From the NCBI GenBank assembly GCA_964390565.1, contig CAYMII010000017.1, positions 10,586-74,585 of the forward strand: a stretch of DNA of 64,000 bases, in the 5' to 3' direction. The translations under genes and the position numbers were made by a program. How positions within the stretch are numbered: the first letter of the stretch is position 1; each line of letters opens with the position of its first letter. The notes beneath the pieces are model-generated. The model was not told the origin of the DNA. It was given only the letters and a program-made list of their open reading frames with translations, and did no database searches. The stretch comes from UBA8529 sp964390565 (lineage in GTDB: Bacteria > Bacteroidota > Bacteroidia > Bacteroidales > Tenuifilaceae). This document shows positions 9,287 through 17,361 of this stretch, one piece after another.

Positions 9287-9304
9287 TTGTTAGCGAGCAA
9301 ACAG
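9287..9304. promoter_or_regulatory. Weak Rex-like dyad upstream of hydC
   Basis: TTGTTAGCGAGCAAACAG matches 10 of 14 fixed positions of the Rex consensus and keeps the TGTT-N8-AACA core. It lies 65 bases upstream of the hydC start, in the otherwise gene-free, AT-rich 335-base divergent region 9035-9368. I see no clear -7 element for hydC; TATGTTTA at 9306-9313 is the nearest. Confidence 0.3.
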
Positions 9305-9368
9305 TATATGTTTAATTGCTTAGTTTTTAGGGAAATAGTTTATTGAAAAATGAAAAAACATCGTAAAG

Positions 9369-9827
9369 ATGGAAAATAGAATAGGTTTATTACTCGAAAA
9401 GTATAGCCATTCCCGCCGCGATAGCCTTATCCCAATTTTACAGGATATACAGGAAGAGATCGGTTACCTTTCTGAAGAAGCGATAGTGCTTGTTGGCAAG
9501 CATTTGGACATGCCAACTAGCAAGATTTATGGCATGGCAACTTTTTATAATCAGTTTAGGTTTGAGCAAAAGGGAGCCTACCATATCGAGGTATGCCATG
9601 GTACTGCTTGCCATTTGCTTGGAGCCGTTCCAATTATTGATATCATCGAAAAGAAATTAAAAATAAAAGCGGGTCAAACCTCTCGAAATGGGAAATACAG
9701 CCTCGATGTAGTTCCTTGCATTGGGGCATGCTCCCAGTCACCTGTAATAGCTATAAATGGTGAATTTTACTCGAAACTAACGACTGATAAATTGAAGCAG
9801 ATACTTGTTGATCTTGTAGGAGAATAG
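9369..9827 (+). CDS. hydC: Bifurcating [FeFe]-hydrogenase subunit HydC (NuoE-like)
   Basis: A 152-residue NuoE-family protein carrying one [2Fe-2S] cluster. It has an N-terminal helical bundle (LIPILQDIQEEIGYLSEEAI, then MATFYNQF) and a thioredoxin-like domain with ligands in CHGTACH (C-x4-C) and CIGACSQSP (C-x3-C). It is the small electron-transfer subunit of the HydABC complex, which couples ferredoxin and NADH oxidation to H2 formation. It heads the plus-strand operon, 26 bases before hydB. The length is normal for the family. Confidence 0.93.
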   Translation: MENRIGLLLEKYSHSRRDSLIPILQDIQEEIGYLSEEAIVLVGKHLDMPTSKIYGMATFYNQFRFEQKGAYHIEVCHGTACHLLGAVPIIDIIEKKLKIKAGQTSRNGKYSLDVVPCIGACSQSPVIAINGEFYSKLTTDKLKQILVDLVGE

Positions 9828-9853
9828 TTTAAATTATTTAAAAAACGGATTAT

Positions 9854-11800
9854 ATGGATAATCAAGATTTTACGAATGATATTAAGTTTTTTCTCGATAA
9901 TGTTCTAACCAGCAATTCCTCGGATTATCCAAAAAATATTGAAGATCGACTGGAGATATACCGCCGTAATAAAATAACTAAACCGGTCATATACATAGGA
10001 ATTACAAGCTCGTCGGTTTGTGCGGGGGCATTAAATGTTAAGAAAGCCATTGAGGAGTATATTGCCGATAATCAAGTAGATATTAGCGTTATAACTACCG
10101 GAAGCCTCGGAATTTGCTCTCACGAGCCGATGATTGATATTCACATTCCGGGCAAAAATCGTGTTGTTTTTAGCAAAGTTACCTCCAACGATATCCAAAC
10201 TATTCTTGATGGGATACTAAATAAATACTTACCTCTCGATATGGTACTAGGCCAATATCGACATAAGTTTCATGAGCCATGGCAGGATGTACCTTTTTTA
10301 GATGAGCTGCCATTCTTCAGAGATCAAAATCGGATTATACTTTCTAACTGTGGGGTAATTAATCCTGACAATATTCTGGATTATATGGCTCATGGTGGGT
10401 ATCGAGCATTAGCAAAGGCTTTGCGAAATCACACTTATGAGGATATTTGCTCAATGGTTGAGCAAAGCGGTTTACGAGGTCGTGGAGGCGGAGGATATCC
10501 TACCGGAACCAAATGGCGCAAAGCGTTACAGGTAACAACCGATCAGCGCTATATGATTTGTAATGCCGATGAGAGCGATCCCGGTGCCTTTGTTTATCGT
10601 TTGCTAATGGAGAGCGATCCGCATCGAATTATCGAGGGGCTAATCATCAGCTCATACGCCATTGGTGCAAGCAAAGCTTATATCTACACTCGTAATAGCA
10701 ACATTTTAACGGTCGAAAGGCTTGAAAGGGCTGTAAGTCAGGCATACGATGCTGGGTTGTTAGGATACAATATTCTCGATAGCGGATTTAATATTGATAT
10801 TGTTATTCGTAAAGGCCCTGGAGCTTACGTTTGTGGCGAAGAAACAGCTTTGATTCGTAGTATTGAGGGTAAACGAGGGATGCCAACAGTTAAACCTCCG
10901 TATCCAACAGAACAAGGACTTTTTGGAAAACCAACAGCCGTAAATAATGTTGAAACAGTTGCCAATGTGCCAAGTATTGTTCTAAACGGCGCTGAATGGT
11001 ACTCATCTATTGGGACTGAAAATTCAAAAGGAACTAAAATATTTTCAATTACAGGAAAAGTCAAAGATGCCTGCGCTGTTGAGGTTACAATGGGTACACC
11101 ATTATCGGCGCTACTCGATTTGGGAGGCGGAGTTATCGACGAGCGGAAGTTTAAGGCGCTGCATCTTGGCGGGCCATCTGGGTTTAGCGTCCTTTCGGAG
11201 GAGTTAAATCTGCCAATCGATTTTGATAAACTTAAGGAGGCTGGAGTTGCAATTGGGTCTGGTGGTGTTCAGGTATTGGATGACTCGGTTTGTGTTATCG
11301 ATATGGTAAAGTATTTCATGCACTTTATCCAAAAGGAGAGTTGCGGGAAGTGCATTCCTTGTCGCGAAGGTTCTAGAAGGATGCTTGAGATTCTTCAAAA
11401 CATATCAAAACGCCCTACTAACGAGAATGGTCAAAACACGCTCGAACGATTCAAAGGGGTAATTCATCTCGAAAGTTTGGCAGAGGTGATGCGTGATACA
11501 TCTCTTTGCGGTTTGGGCCAAACGGCTCCAAATCCTGTGCTTCGCACTTTGAAACTTTTCCGGGATGAGTTCGAGGAGCATATCTTCGATCGTAAGTGCC
11601 AAGCTGGTGTTTGCCGCGATTTAAGGACATTCTATATAGATGTTGAAAAGTGTACAGGATGTACGGCTTGTGCTAAAAAGTGTCCAACAAATGCAATTAT
11701 TGGCACACCTCGTTCACCCTATTTTGTGGTTGAGGATAAGTGTATTGGATGCGGAATTTGCGGCGATGTTTGTAAGTTTTCGGCGGTTTATTTTAAGTAG
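9854..11800 (+). CDS. hydB: Bifurcating [FeFe]-hydrogenase subunit HydB (NuoF-like, FMN/NADH site)
   Basis: A 648-residue NuoF-type subunit. It holds the FMN/NADH-binding motifs GLRGRGGGGYPTGTKW, CNADESDPGAF and GAYVCGEETALI, then an SLBB-like region and the [4Fe-4S] motif ESCGKCIPCREGS. The C-terminus has CQAGVC and two ferredoxin-type clusters, CTGCTACAKKCP and CIGCGICGDVC. It oxidises or reduces NAD(H) and is the proposed bifurcation site of HydABC. The N-terminal thioredoxin-like domain is unusual: the usual four Cys are reduced to two (SSVCAGAL and LGICSHEP), so that [2Fe-2S] cluster is probably absent. It lies 26 bases after hydC and 32 before hydA. Confidence 0.93.
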   Translation: MDNQDFTNDIKFFLDNVLTSNSSDYPKNIEDRLEIYRRNKITKPVIYIGITSSSVCAGALNVKKAIEEYIADNQVDISVITTGSLGICSHEPMIDIHIPGKNRVVFSKVTSNDIQTILDGILNKYLPLDMVLGQYRHKFHEPWQDVPFLDELPFFRDQNRIILSNCGVINPDNILDYMAHGGYRALAKALRNHTYEDICSMVEQSGLRGRGGGGYPTGTKWRKALQVTTDQRYMICNADESDPGAFVYRLLMESDPHRIIEGLIISSYAIGASKAYIYTRNSNILTVERLERAVSQAYDAGLLGYNILDSGFNIDIVIRKGPGAYVCGEETALIRSIEGKRGMPTVKPPYPTEQGLFGKPTAVNNVETVANVPSIVLNGAEWYSSIGTENSKGTKIFSITGKVKDACAVEVTMGTPLSALLDLGGGVIDERKFKALHLGGPSGFSVLSEELNLPIDFDKLKEAGVAIGSGGVQVLDDSVCVIDMVKYFMHFIQKESCGKCIPCREGSRRMLEILQNISKRPTNENGQNTLERFKGVIHLESLAEVMRDTSLCGLGQTAPNPVLRTLKLFRDEFEEHIFDRKCQAGVCRDLRTFYIDVEKCTGCTACAKKCPTNAIIGTPRSPYFVVEDKCIGCGICGDVCKFSAVYFK

Positions 11801-11832
11801 ATAAGTTAAGAGTACGAATAACAATTTCGACT

Positions 11833-13557
11833 ATGCAATTCAATATTGAGGTAAACAACAAATTGATTGAGGTTCGCAAGGGAGAAACAATTCTTGCTGC
11901 TTTGTTTCGAAATGGAATTAAGGTTCCTACGCTTTGCAATATGAAGGAACTTTCGCCAACCGGGGCTTGTCGGATTTGTGTTGTGGAGGTGGAAGGGAAG
12001 GAGAATCTTGTTACCTCATGCTCTTACCCTGTTGAGGAGGGAATGAAGATAAAAACCCACTCTCCAAGAGTGGTTAAGGCTCGTAAAACGCTTGTTGAGT
12101 TACTCCTCTCGAATCATCCCGACGATTGTCTTTACTGCGAACGAAACGGCTGTTGTGAGTTACAGGATTTAGCTATCGACTTAAATATTCGCGAACGTAG
12201 AATATCTGGAAAGAAAACCCGTCATAAACTCGATCTTTCAAGTCCAAGCATTGTTCGCGATCCTGCAAAATGTATCCTTTGTGGTCGTTGTGTTCGTGTT
12301 TGCGATGAGTTGCAATCGGTTTCAACCCTTGAGTTTCTTAACAGAGGCAATAAAACCCTAATTGGAACGGCAATGGCTCGTGATCTAAACTTCTCGAGTT
12401 GTATCAATTGTGGTCGTTGTGTAATGGTTTGCCCAACAGGTGCGCTTCATGAGCATGGTTATCTCGATGAGGTGATTGACTCGTTGAATAACCCATCATT
12501 AAAAGTTATTGCTCAGTATGGACCCGCTGTAACAGTTTCTCTTGCTGAAGAGTTTGGGATAAAATCTGGCAAAGATATTAACGGTGTGATTAACGCTGCG
12601 CTTCGAAAAATTGGGTTCGACCATATTTTCGATACATCCTTTGCTGCCGATCTAGCAGTTATGGAAACCGTTGAGGGGATAATGCAAAAACTCGAAACTG
12701 GCGAGGGCTTTCCAATCATCTCAAGCTGTTGCCCAGCTTGGGTAAAGTATGCCGAGCAGTTTTATCCTGAGGTATTGCCATATATCTCAACTTGTAAATC
12801 GCCACAGCAGATGCTGGGTTCAATAATCAAGACCTATTACGCACCTCAAAACAATATTAACCCAAATTCAATTTATTCAGTAGCCATTATGCCTTGCCTT
12901 GCCAAGAAATTCGAGGCACAGCGCGAGGAGATGACCCATAAGGCGATATCCGATGTTGATGTTGTAATAACAACGCGTGAGCTATCAAAATTGATAAAAT
13001 TGTATGGGATAGATATCCAAAATTTAGAGCCTCAAACACCCGATTCACCTTTTGGTATAAGAAGTTCTGCAGGCAAACTTTTTGGAACATCAGGTGGAAC
13101 AACCGAAGCAATTCTAAGGACTTTGCATTTTAAACTAACCGGGAAGGAGTTTAATACCCTGAAATTGCAAGATCTAAGATCTGTAAGCGGCATTAAAGAA
13201 ATCCCAGTTAAAATTGGGAATAAGGAGTTTAGGGTAGTGCTTGTTAATGGGTTAACTGGTATAGAGAAGCTTATGGAGGGCATAATCAATAAAACCGTTA
13301 ATGCACATTTTATCGAGATTATGGCTTGTACCGGAGGATGCGTTAATGGTGGAGGACAACCCTTTAAAGCGGGCGAAAAGGATATAAAGGCAAGGATAAG
13401 AACTATTTATGAGATTGATGAGGTTGATACCATAAAAGCATCTCATAAGAATCCTTTAGTTAATGACCTGTATGAGAAATTCTTAGAGAAACCTTGCAGC
13501 GAAAAAGCAAAACAGCAGTTACATACATGCTACACCAAGCGCGATGTCTTACTATAA
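11833..13557 (+). CDS. hydA: Catalytic [FeFe]-hydrogenase HydA
   Basis: A 574-residue catalytic subunit with the full set of cofactor sites. The [2Fe-2S] ligands are Cys35/46/49/63. The His-ligated cluster uses His95, Cys99, Cys102 and Cys108. Two ferredoxin clusters start at Cys147 and Cys190. H-cluster motifs are SSCCPAW (Cys299, Cys300), MPCLAKKFE (Cys355, Lys358) and MACTGGC (Cys499, Cys503). These numbers coincide with Clostridium pasteurianum CpI, so the domain is collinear with the model enzyme. Unlike the Thermotoga HydA it has no long C-terminal ferredoxin extension. It follows hydB by 32 bases and forms the HydABC complex. Confidence 0.96.
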   Translation: MQFNIEVNNKLIEVRKGETILAALFRNGIKVPTLCNMKELSPTGACRICVVEVEGKENLVTSCSYPVEEGMKIKTHSPRVVKARKTLVELLLSNHPDDCLYCERNGCCELQDLAIDLNIRERRISGKKTRHKLDLSSPSIVRDPAKCILCGRCVRVCDELQSVSTLEFLNRGNKTLIGTAMARDLNFSSCINCGRCVMVCPTGALHEHGYLDEVIDSLNNPSLKVIAQYGPAVTVSLAEEFGIKSGKDINGVINAALRKIGFDHIFDTSFAADLAVMETVEGIMQKLETGEGFPIISSCCPAWVKYAEQFYPEVLPYISTCKSPQQMLGSIIKTYYAPQNNINPNSIYSVAIMPCLAKKFEAQREEMTHKAISDVDVVITTRELSKLIKLYGIDIQNLEPQTPDSPFGIRSSAGKLFGTSGGTTEAILRTLHFKLTGKEFNTLKLQDLRSVSGIKEIPVKIGNKEFRVVLVNGLTGIEKLMEGIINKTVNAHFIEIMACTGGCVNGGGQPFKAGEKDIKARIRTIYEIDEVDTIKASHKNPLVNDLYEKFLEKPCSEKAKQQLHTCYTKRDVLL

Positions 13558-13587
13558 ACTGACAACTAAAAACTAAAAACTGTTTTT

Positions 13588-15591
13588 ATGCCATTCTCCG
13601 AAGATAAATCAAAACTTGTTTATACAGTTAAGGAGCTGTGTAGGGTTTGCTATACATGTGTGAGGGAATGTCCGGCTAAAGCCATTAAAATTATTAATGG
13701 GCAAGCTGAAGTGATTAGCGAAAGATGTATAGGTTGTGGAAACTGTATCAAGGTTTGTAGTCAAGATGCTAAAGTGTTCTATCAATCGAGGATTGAAGTT
13801 AAAAATCTTTTACAATCGGATGTTAAGGTTGCAGCCATTGTAGCGCCTAGTTTTCCTGCTGAGTTTCCTGAGATTAAGGATTATCGGAAGTTCGTTGGTA
13901 TGATTCGTTCGTTGGGTTTCGATTACGTTTTTGAAGTTGCCTTTGGTGCCGATTTAGTGGCTAAGAAGTATAAAGATTTACTTGAAGATAGATCGGGTAC
14001 CGATTACATATCATCCGATTGCCCGGCAATTGTTTCATATATTCGCTACTATCATCCCGATTTGGTTAAAAACCTTGTTCCTGTTGTTTCGCCGATGGTT
14101 GCAATGGCAAGGGTTGTAAAACGAAAGTTGGGATCAGATGTAAAGATTGTATTTGTTGGTCCTTGTATCGCAAAGAAAGCTGAATCGGAAGAGACTGATG
14201 AGGCGTTGACATTTAGAGAATTACGAGGAATGTTCGATTTGGCCGAGCTAAATGCTGATAACGTTGAGGCATCGGATTTCGATACGCCACATGCAGGTAG
14301 AGGTGCGATTTTTCCTGTTAGCAGAGGACTTATTCAAACCGTTAACATTTTTGATGATGTTGTTGAGGGTAACGTAATTGTTGCCGAAGGTCGAATTGGC
14401 TTTCAAGAGGCAATTAAGGAGTATGAAGCTGATAGTTTAAAGGGACAACATCTGGAACTTTTATGCTGCGAAGGGTGTATCATGGGTCCTGGTATGACTC
14501 CCGGTGGAAAGCGTTTTGAACGAAGGACTTACATCAGCTCATATGTTCAACAAAAGCTGGCAAACGAGAATCAGGAAGAGCTTCTAAAATCGCTTAAAGA
14601 GTACGAAGATATTGATATCTCTAGAGATTTTAAACCATCAGATAGGCGAAAACCGATGCCATCGGAAACGGAGGTAGGCAAGATTTTAGCATCGATGGGA
14701 AAATTCTCCAATCGCGATCACCTAAACTGTGGTGCTTGTGGATACGACACTTGTCTTGAACATGCCGTTGCTATCGTTGAGGGTCTTGCCGAGGTTGAGA
14801 TGTGCCTACCTTACACCATTGAGGAGATGCACGCCTCGCTGAAAGATTTGGCCATTTCTAACGAGAAGTTGGCAAAGGTTCAGCAAGCCCTTAAGCAATC
14901 GGAGAAGTTGGCACACATGGGGCAGCTTTCTGCTGGTATTGCTCACGAATTAAATAACCCGCTTGGTGTTGTTTTGATGTATAGCAACATCCTTCTCGAT
15001 GAGTATCCACCTGATGATCCTATTCGTCAAGATATTGAGCTGATTGCTTCTCAGGCCGAAAGGTGCAAAAAGATAGTTAGCGGATTACTCAATTTTGCGC
15101 GTAAGAATCAGGTTAAGCTCGAGGTCATTAACCTTAAAAAACTTGCCGAGGATAGCATCAAATCTGTTGTAATCCCTCAAAATATTAAAACTGCGGTAGT
15201 TTGTAAAGCAGCTAATTGTGAGGCGCAGCTCGATTACGAACAGATGATGCAAGTGCTTACAAATCTCAATAAAAACGCTGTTGAGGCGATGTCTAGCGGT
15301 GGTTTTTTAACCGTTGAGGTTGATGGAAACGAAAAAGAGGTGATTTTTAATGTAATTGATACTGGTACTGGAATTCCCGAGGAGAATATGGAAAAGCTTT
15401 ACACCCCATTTTTCACTACAAAAGGACTGGGTAAAGGAACAGGCTTGGGGTTGGCAACAACATATGGAATCGTTAAAATGCATAAGGGAAAGATTGAAGT
15501 TGATTCAAATACTGATCGCATGAAAGGGCCTACTGGAACAACCTTTAGAATTATCTTACCTAGAGAAGAGGGGGAGGATGTTGAGAAGTGA
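13588..15591 (+). CDS. Sensory [FeFe]-hydrogenase fused to histidine kinase
   Basis: A 667-residue fusion of an H2-sensing module and a kinase. Two [4Fe-4S] motifs use Cys18/21/24/28 and Cys47/50/53/57. The H-cluster motifs are SSDCPAIV (Asp144, Cys145), GPCIAKKAE (Cys193, Lys196) and CCEGCIMGPG (Cys294, Cys297). Asp144 replaces the proton-transfer Cys of catalytic enzymes. Cys381/384/389/406 form a CX2CX4CX16C cluster. A helical linker leads to HisKA with AGIAHELNNPLG (His453) and HATPase with NLNKNAVEA, DTGTGIPE and GTGLGLATTYG. It has no membrane segments. It starts 30 bases after hydA, and two receiver proteins follow. Inferred role: an H2-responsive kinase controlling hydrogenase or fermentation genes. 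Confidence 0.93.
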   Translation: MPFSEDKSKLVYTVKELCRVCYTCVRECPAKAIKIINGQAEVISERCIGCGNCIKVCSQDAKVFYQSRIEVKNLLQSDVKVAAIVAPSFPAEFPEIKDYRKFVGMIRSLGFDYVFEVAFGADLVAKKYKDLLEDRSGTDYISSDCPAIVSYIRYYHPDLVKNLVPVVSPMVAMARVVKRKLGSDVKIVFVGPCIAKKAESEETDEALTFRELRGMFDLAELNADNVEASDFDTPHAGRGAIFPVSRGLIQTVNIFDDVVEGNVIVAEGRIGFQEAIKEYEADSLKGQHLELLCCEGCIMGPGMTPGGKRFERRTYISSYVQQKLANENQEELLKSLKEYEDIDISRDFKPSDRRKPMPSETEVGKILASMGKFSNRDHLNCGACGYDTCLEHAVAIVEGLAEVEMCLPYTIEEMHASLKDLAISNEKLAKVQQALKQSEKLAHMGQLSAGIAHELNNPLGVVLMYSNILLDEYPPDDPIRQDIELIASQAERCKKIVSGLLNFARKNQVKLEVINLKKLAEDSIKSVVIPQNIKTAVVCKAANCEAQLDYEQMMQVLTNLNKNAVEAMSSGGFLTVEVDGNEKEVIFNVIDTGTGIPEENMEKLYTPFFTTKGLGKGTGLGLATTYGIVKMHKGKIEVDSNTDRMKGPTGTTFRIILPREEGEDVEK

Positions 15592-15783
15592 TAGTCTAAG
15601 GTTAAGGTTATGAGGAGAGTGATAAGTTATGAGAAATGAGAAAAAAATAGCGTTTTCGTGTTATTGAGTTAAAACTCTCTGCGCACTCCGCGTCTCTGCG
15701 GTTAAAAAATAGAGGAGATGAGAGAAGTGCCTAATAGTATTGAAAAGATTTAAATAAGTTAAGAATCAGTAATATAAAATACA
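15592..15783 (+). repeat. Spacer with short-period repeats and CTCTGCG dispersed repeat
   Basis: After the stop come purine-rich short-period repeats (GAGAAGTGATA, GAGAAATGAGAA, about 15583-15650). The dispersed element at 15673-15704 contains CACTCCGCGTCTCTGCGG. It matches the element at 6771-6800 with few differences and in the same orientation relative to transcription. No gene is seen here. Confidence 0.7.
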
Positions 15784-16170
15784 ATGGACAAAACCATTCT
15801 AATAGTCGATGATGATATTGATTATCTATTCCAATTAAAGCTTCAAGTTGAAAAATTTGGATTTAAAGTTATCGTTGCCGAAAGCCAGAAGGAGGCTGAG
15901 AACCTGCTTGCATCGGTTAAACCCGATCTTGCCATCCTCGACCTAATGATGGAAAACGATGATAGTGGTTTTATTCTTTGCTATAAGATGAAACGCAAAT
16001 ATCCCGATGTGCCTATTATCATTGCCACCGCTGTGGCCGCTGAAACAGGTATGACCTTTGGCATAAGCACCGAGCAGGAGCGCAAATGGATTAGGGCCGA
16101 TTTATATCTTGAAAAAGGGATTCGCCCCGACCAATTGCACAAAGAGATACTGAAACTTTTAAAGCTATAA
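15784..16170 (+). CDS. Single-domain response regulator
   Basis: A 128-residue stand-alone receiver (CheY-like). Acidic pocket residues are in VDDDID, the phosphoacceptor is Asp53 in LAILDLMM, and the usual Thr/Lys end is replaced by the longer loop ATAVAAETGMTFGISTEQERKWIRADLYLEKGI, with the Lys in LEKG. There is no output domain, so it acts as a phosphate carrier or by protein interaction. It ends one base before the next receiver-kinase gene and follows the hydrogenase-kinase fusion. It is the most likely first acceptor of phosphate from that kinase. Confidence 0.9.
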   Translation: MDKTILIVDDDIDYLFQLKLQVEKFGFKVIVAESQKEAENLLASVKPDLAILDLMMENDDSGFILCYKMKRKYPDVPIIIATAVAAETGMTFGISTEQERKWIRADLYLEKGIRPDQLHKEILKLLKL

Positions 16171-16171
16171 A

Positions 16172-17323
16172 ATGGAAATACTTGATGTACTCGTTGTAGA
16201 TGATGAGCCAGGGATTCGTTCGGGTGTAACCCGAATTCTTCGCAATTTCTCGGTGAACTATCCATTCATGGATGACGACATCCAGTTCAACGTGATTGAG
16301 GCTGCAACAGGCGAGGAAGCCCTTGAAATTATCAACACAAACCCACCTGCAATTGTATTGCTCGATAATAAACTCCCCGGCATGCAAGGCGTTGAGGTAC
16401 TTGAGTATATCAATAATCAGCATCTAGATATTCTTGTGATGATGATTACCTCCTACGCATCGCTTGAATTAGCTGTAAAAGCAACAAATATTGGGGCTTA
16501 CGATTTTGTACCAAAACCATTTACACCTCAGGAGCTAAAGGCTTCGATGGAGAATATTACAAAGCACTATTTCCTTCGTCGCATGACCCGTAAGCTGCAC
16601 AAAGAAGGGAAAATTGTTCGCTTTAAGTTTTTAACCCTGCTCTCGCACGAGCTTAAATCGCCTTTAAATGCCATAGAAGGATATCTTAAGTTGATGCAAG
16701 AAAAGCAGGCTGGCGAAAAGATTGACGATTACCAAGATATGATTGATCGTTCTCTTTCAAGGGTTAAATCGATGAGGACCCTAATCATGGATTTACTTGA
16801 TTTAACTCGCATCGATTCAGGAAAGAAAAAGCGCGATTTACGTGAGCTGGATATTGAACTTATTGCCAAATCGGCAATGGAAGGAATGACACCACTTGCC
16901 GTTCAGCGCGATGTTAAGCTAATTCTCGATATCGAAGAACAGCAGCCTTTAATGGCTGATGCCGAAGAAATGGAGATCATTTTCAACAATTTGATATCAA
17001 ATGCTGTTAAGTATAACAAGGATGGTGGTTCTGTAAAATGTGTTATTCGATCAACATCAAGCGAAATGGTGATAAAAGTCATTGATACTGGCTTTGGTAT
17101 TGAGGCCGACGACATTCCTAAGCTTTTCCAAGAATTTTCGAGGATTAAAAACGCATCTACACGAAATATTTCGGGTAGCGGTTTGGGCTTGTCGATTGTT
17201 AAAAAGTTGGTCGATTTGTATAATGGACACATTGATATTGAGAGCGTTCCGGGGGAAGGAACTACATTTACTTTACGCTTTCCTATTTTGCCATCGTTGA
17301 ATGAGATTGCTGGATTGGCTTAA
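16172..17323 (+). CDS. Receiver-histidine kinase hybrid
   Basis: A 383-residue protein with an N-terminal receiver (VVDDEPGIR; phosphoacceptor Asp65 in VLLDNKLPGMQG; MITSYAS; VPKPF) and a kinase core. HisKA has LLSHELKSPLNAIEGY with His159. The HATPase domain has NLISNAVKYN, DTGFGIEADD and GSGLGLSIVKKL. There is no sensor domain, so input should come as phosphate through the receiver. It overlaps the same transcript as the lone receiver, with a one-base gap. Together with the hydrogenase-kinase it looks like a branched relay. No DNA-binding domain is present in the trio, so the final output is unclear. Confidence 0.9.
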   Translation: MEILDVLVVDDEPGIRSGVTRILRNFSVNYPFMDDDIQFNVIEAATGEEALEIINTNPPAIVLLDNKLPGMQGVEVLEYINNQHLDILVMMITSYASLELAVKATNIGAYDFVPKPFTPQELKASMENITKHYFLRRMTRKLHKEGKIVRFKFLTLLSHELKSPLNAIEGYLKLMQEKQAGEKIDDYQDMIDRSLSRVKSMRTLIMDLLDLTRIDSGKKKRDLRELDIELIAKSAMEGMTPLAVQRDVKLILDIEEQQPLMADAEEMEIIFNNLISNAVKYNKDGGSVKCVIRSTSSEMVIKVIDTGFGIEADDIPKLFQEFSRIKNASTRNISGSGLGLSIVKKLVDLYNGHIDIESVPGEGTTFTLRFPILPSLNEIAGLA

Positions 17324-17343
17324 TTAATAAAGTGTTACATTTG
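17315..17343 (+). promoter_or_regulatory. Promoter of rex (-33 TTG, -7 TACATTTG)
   Basis: A -7 element TACATTTG (17336-17343) matches TAnnTTTG, with TTG at 17315-17317 and an 18-base spacer. The rex ATG is 19 bases further on. No Rex dyad is seen here, so autoregulation is not supported by sequence. Confidence 0.5.
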
Positions 17344-17361
17344 CAAAAAAAATATTAACGG

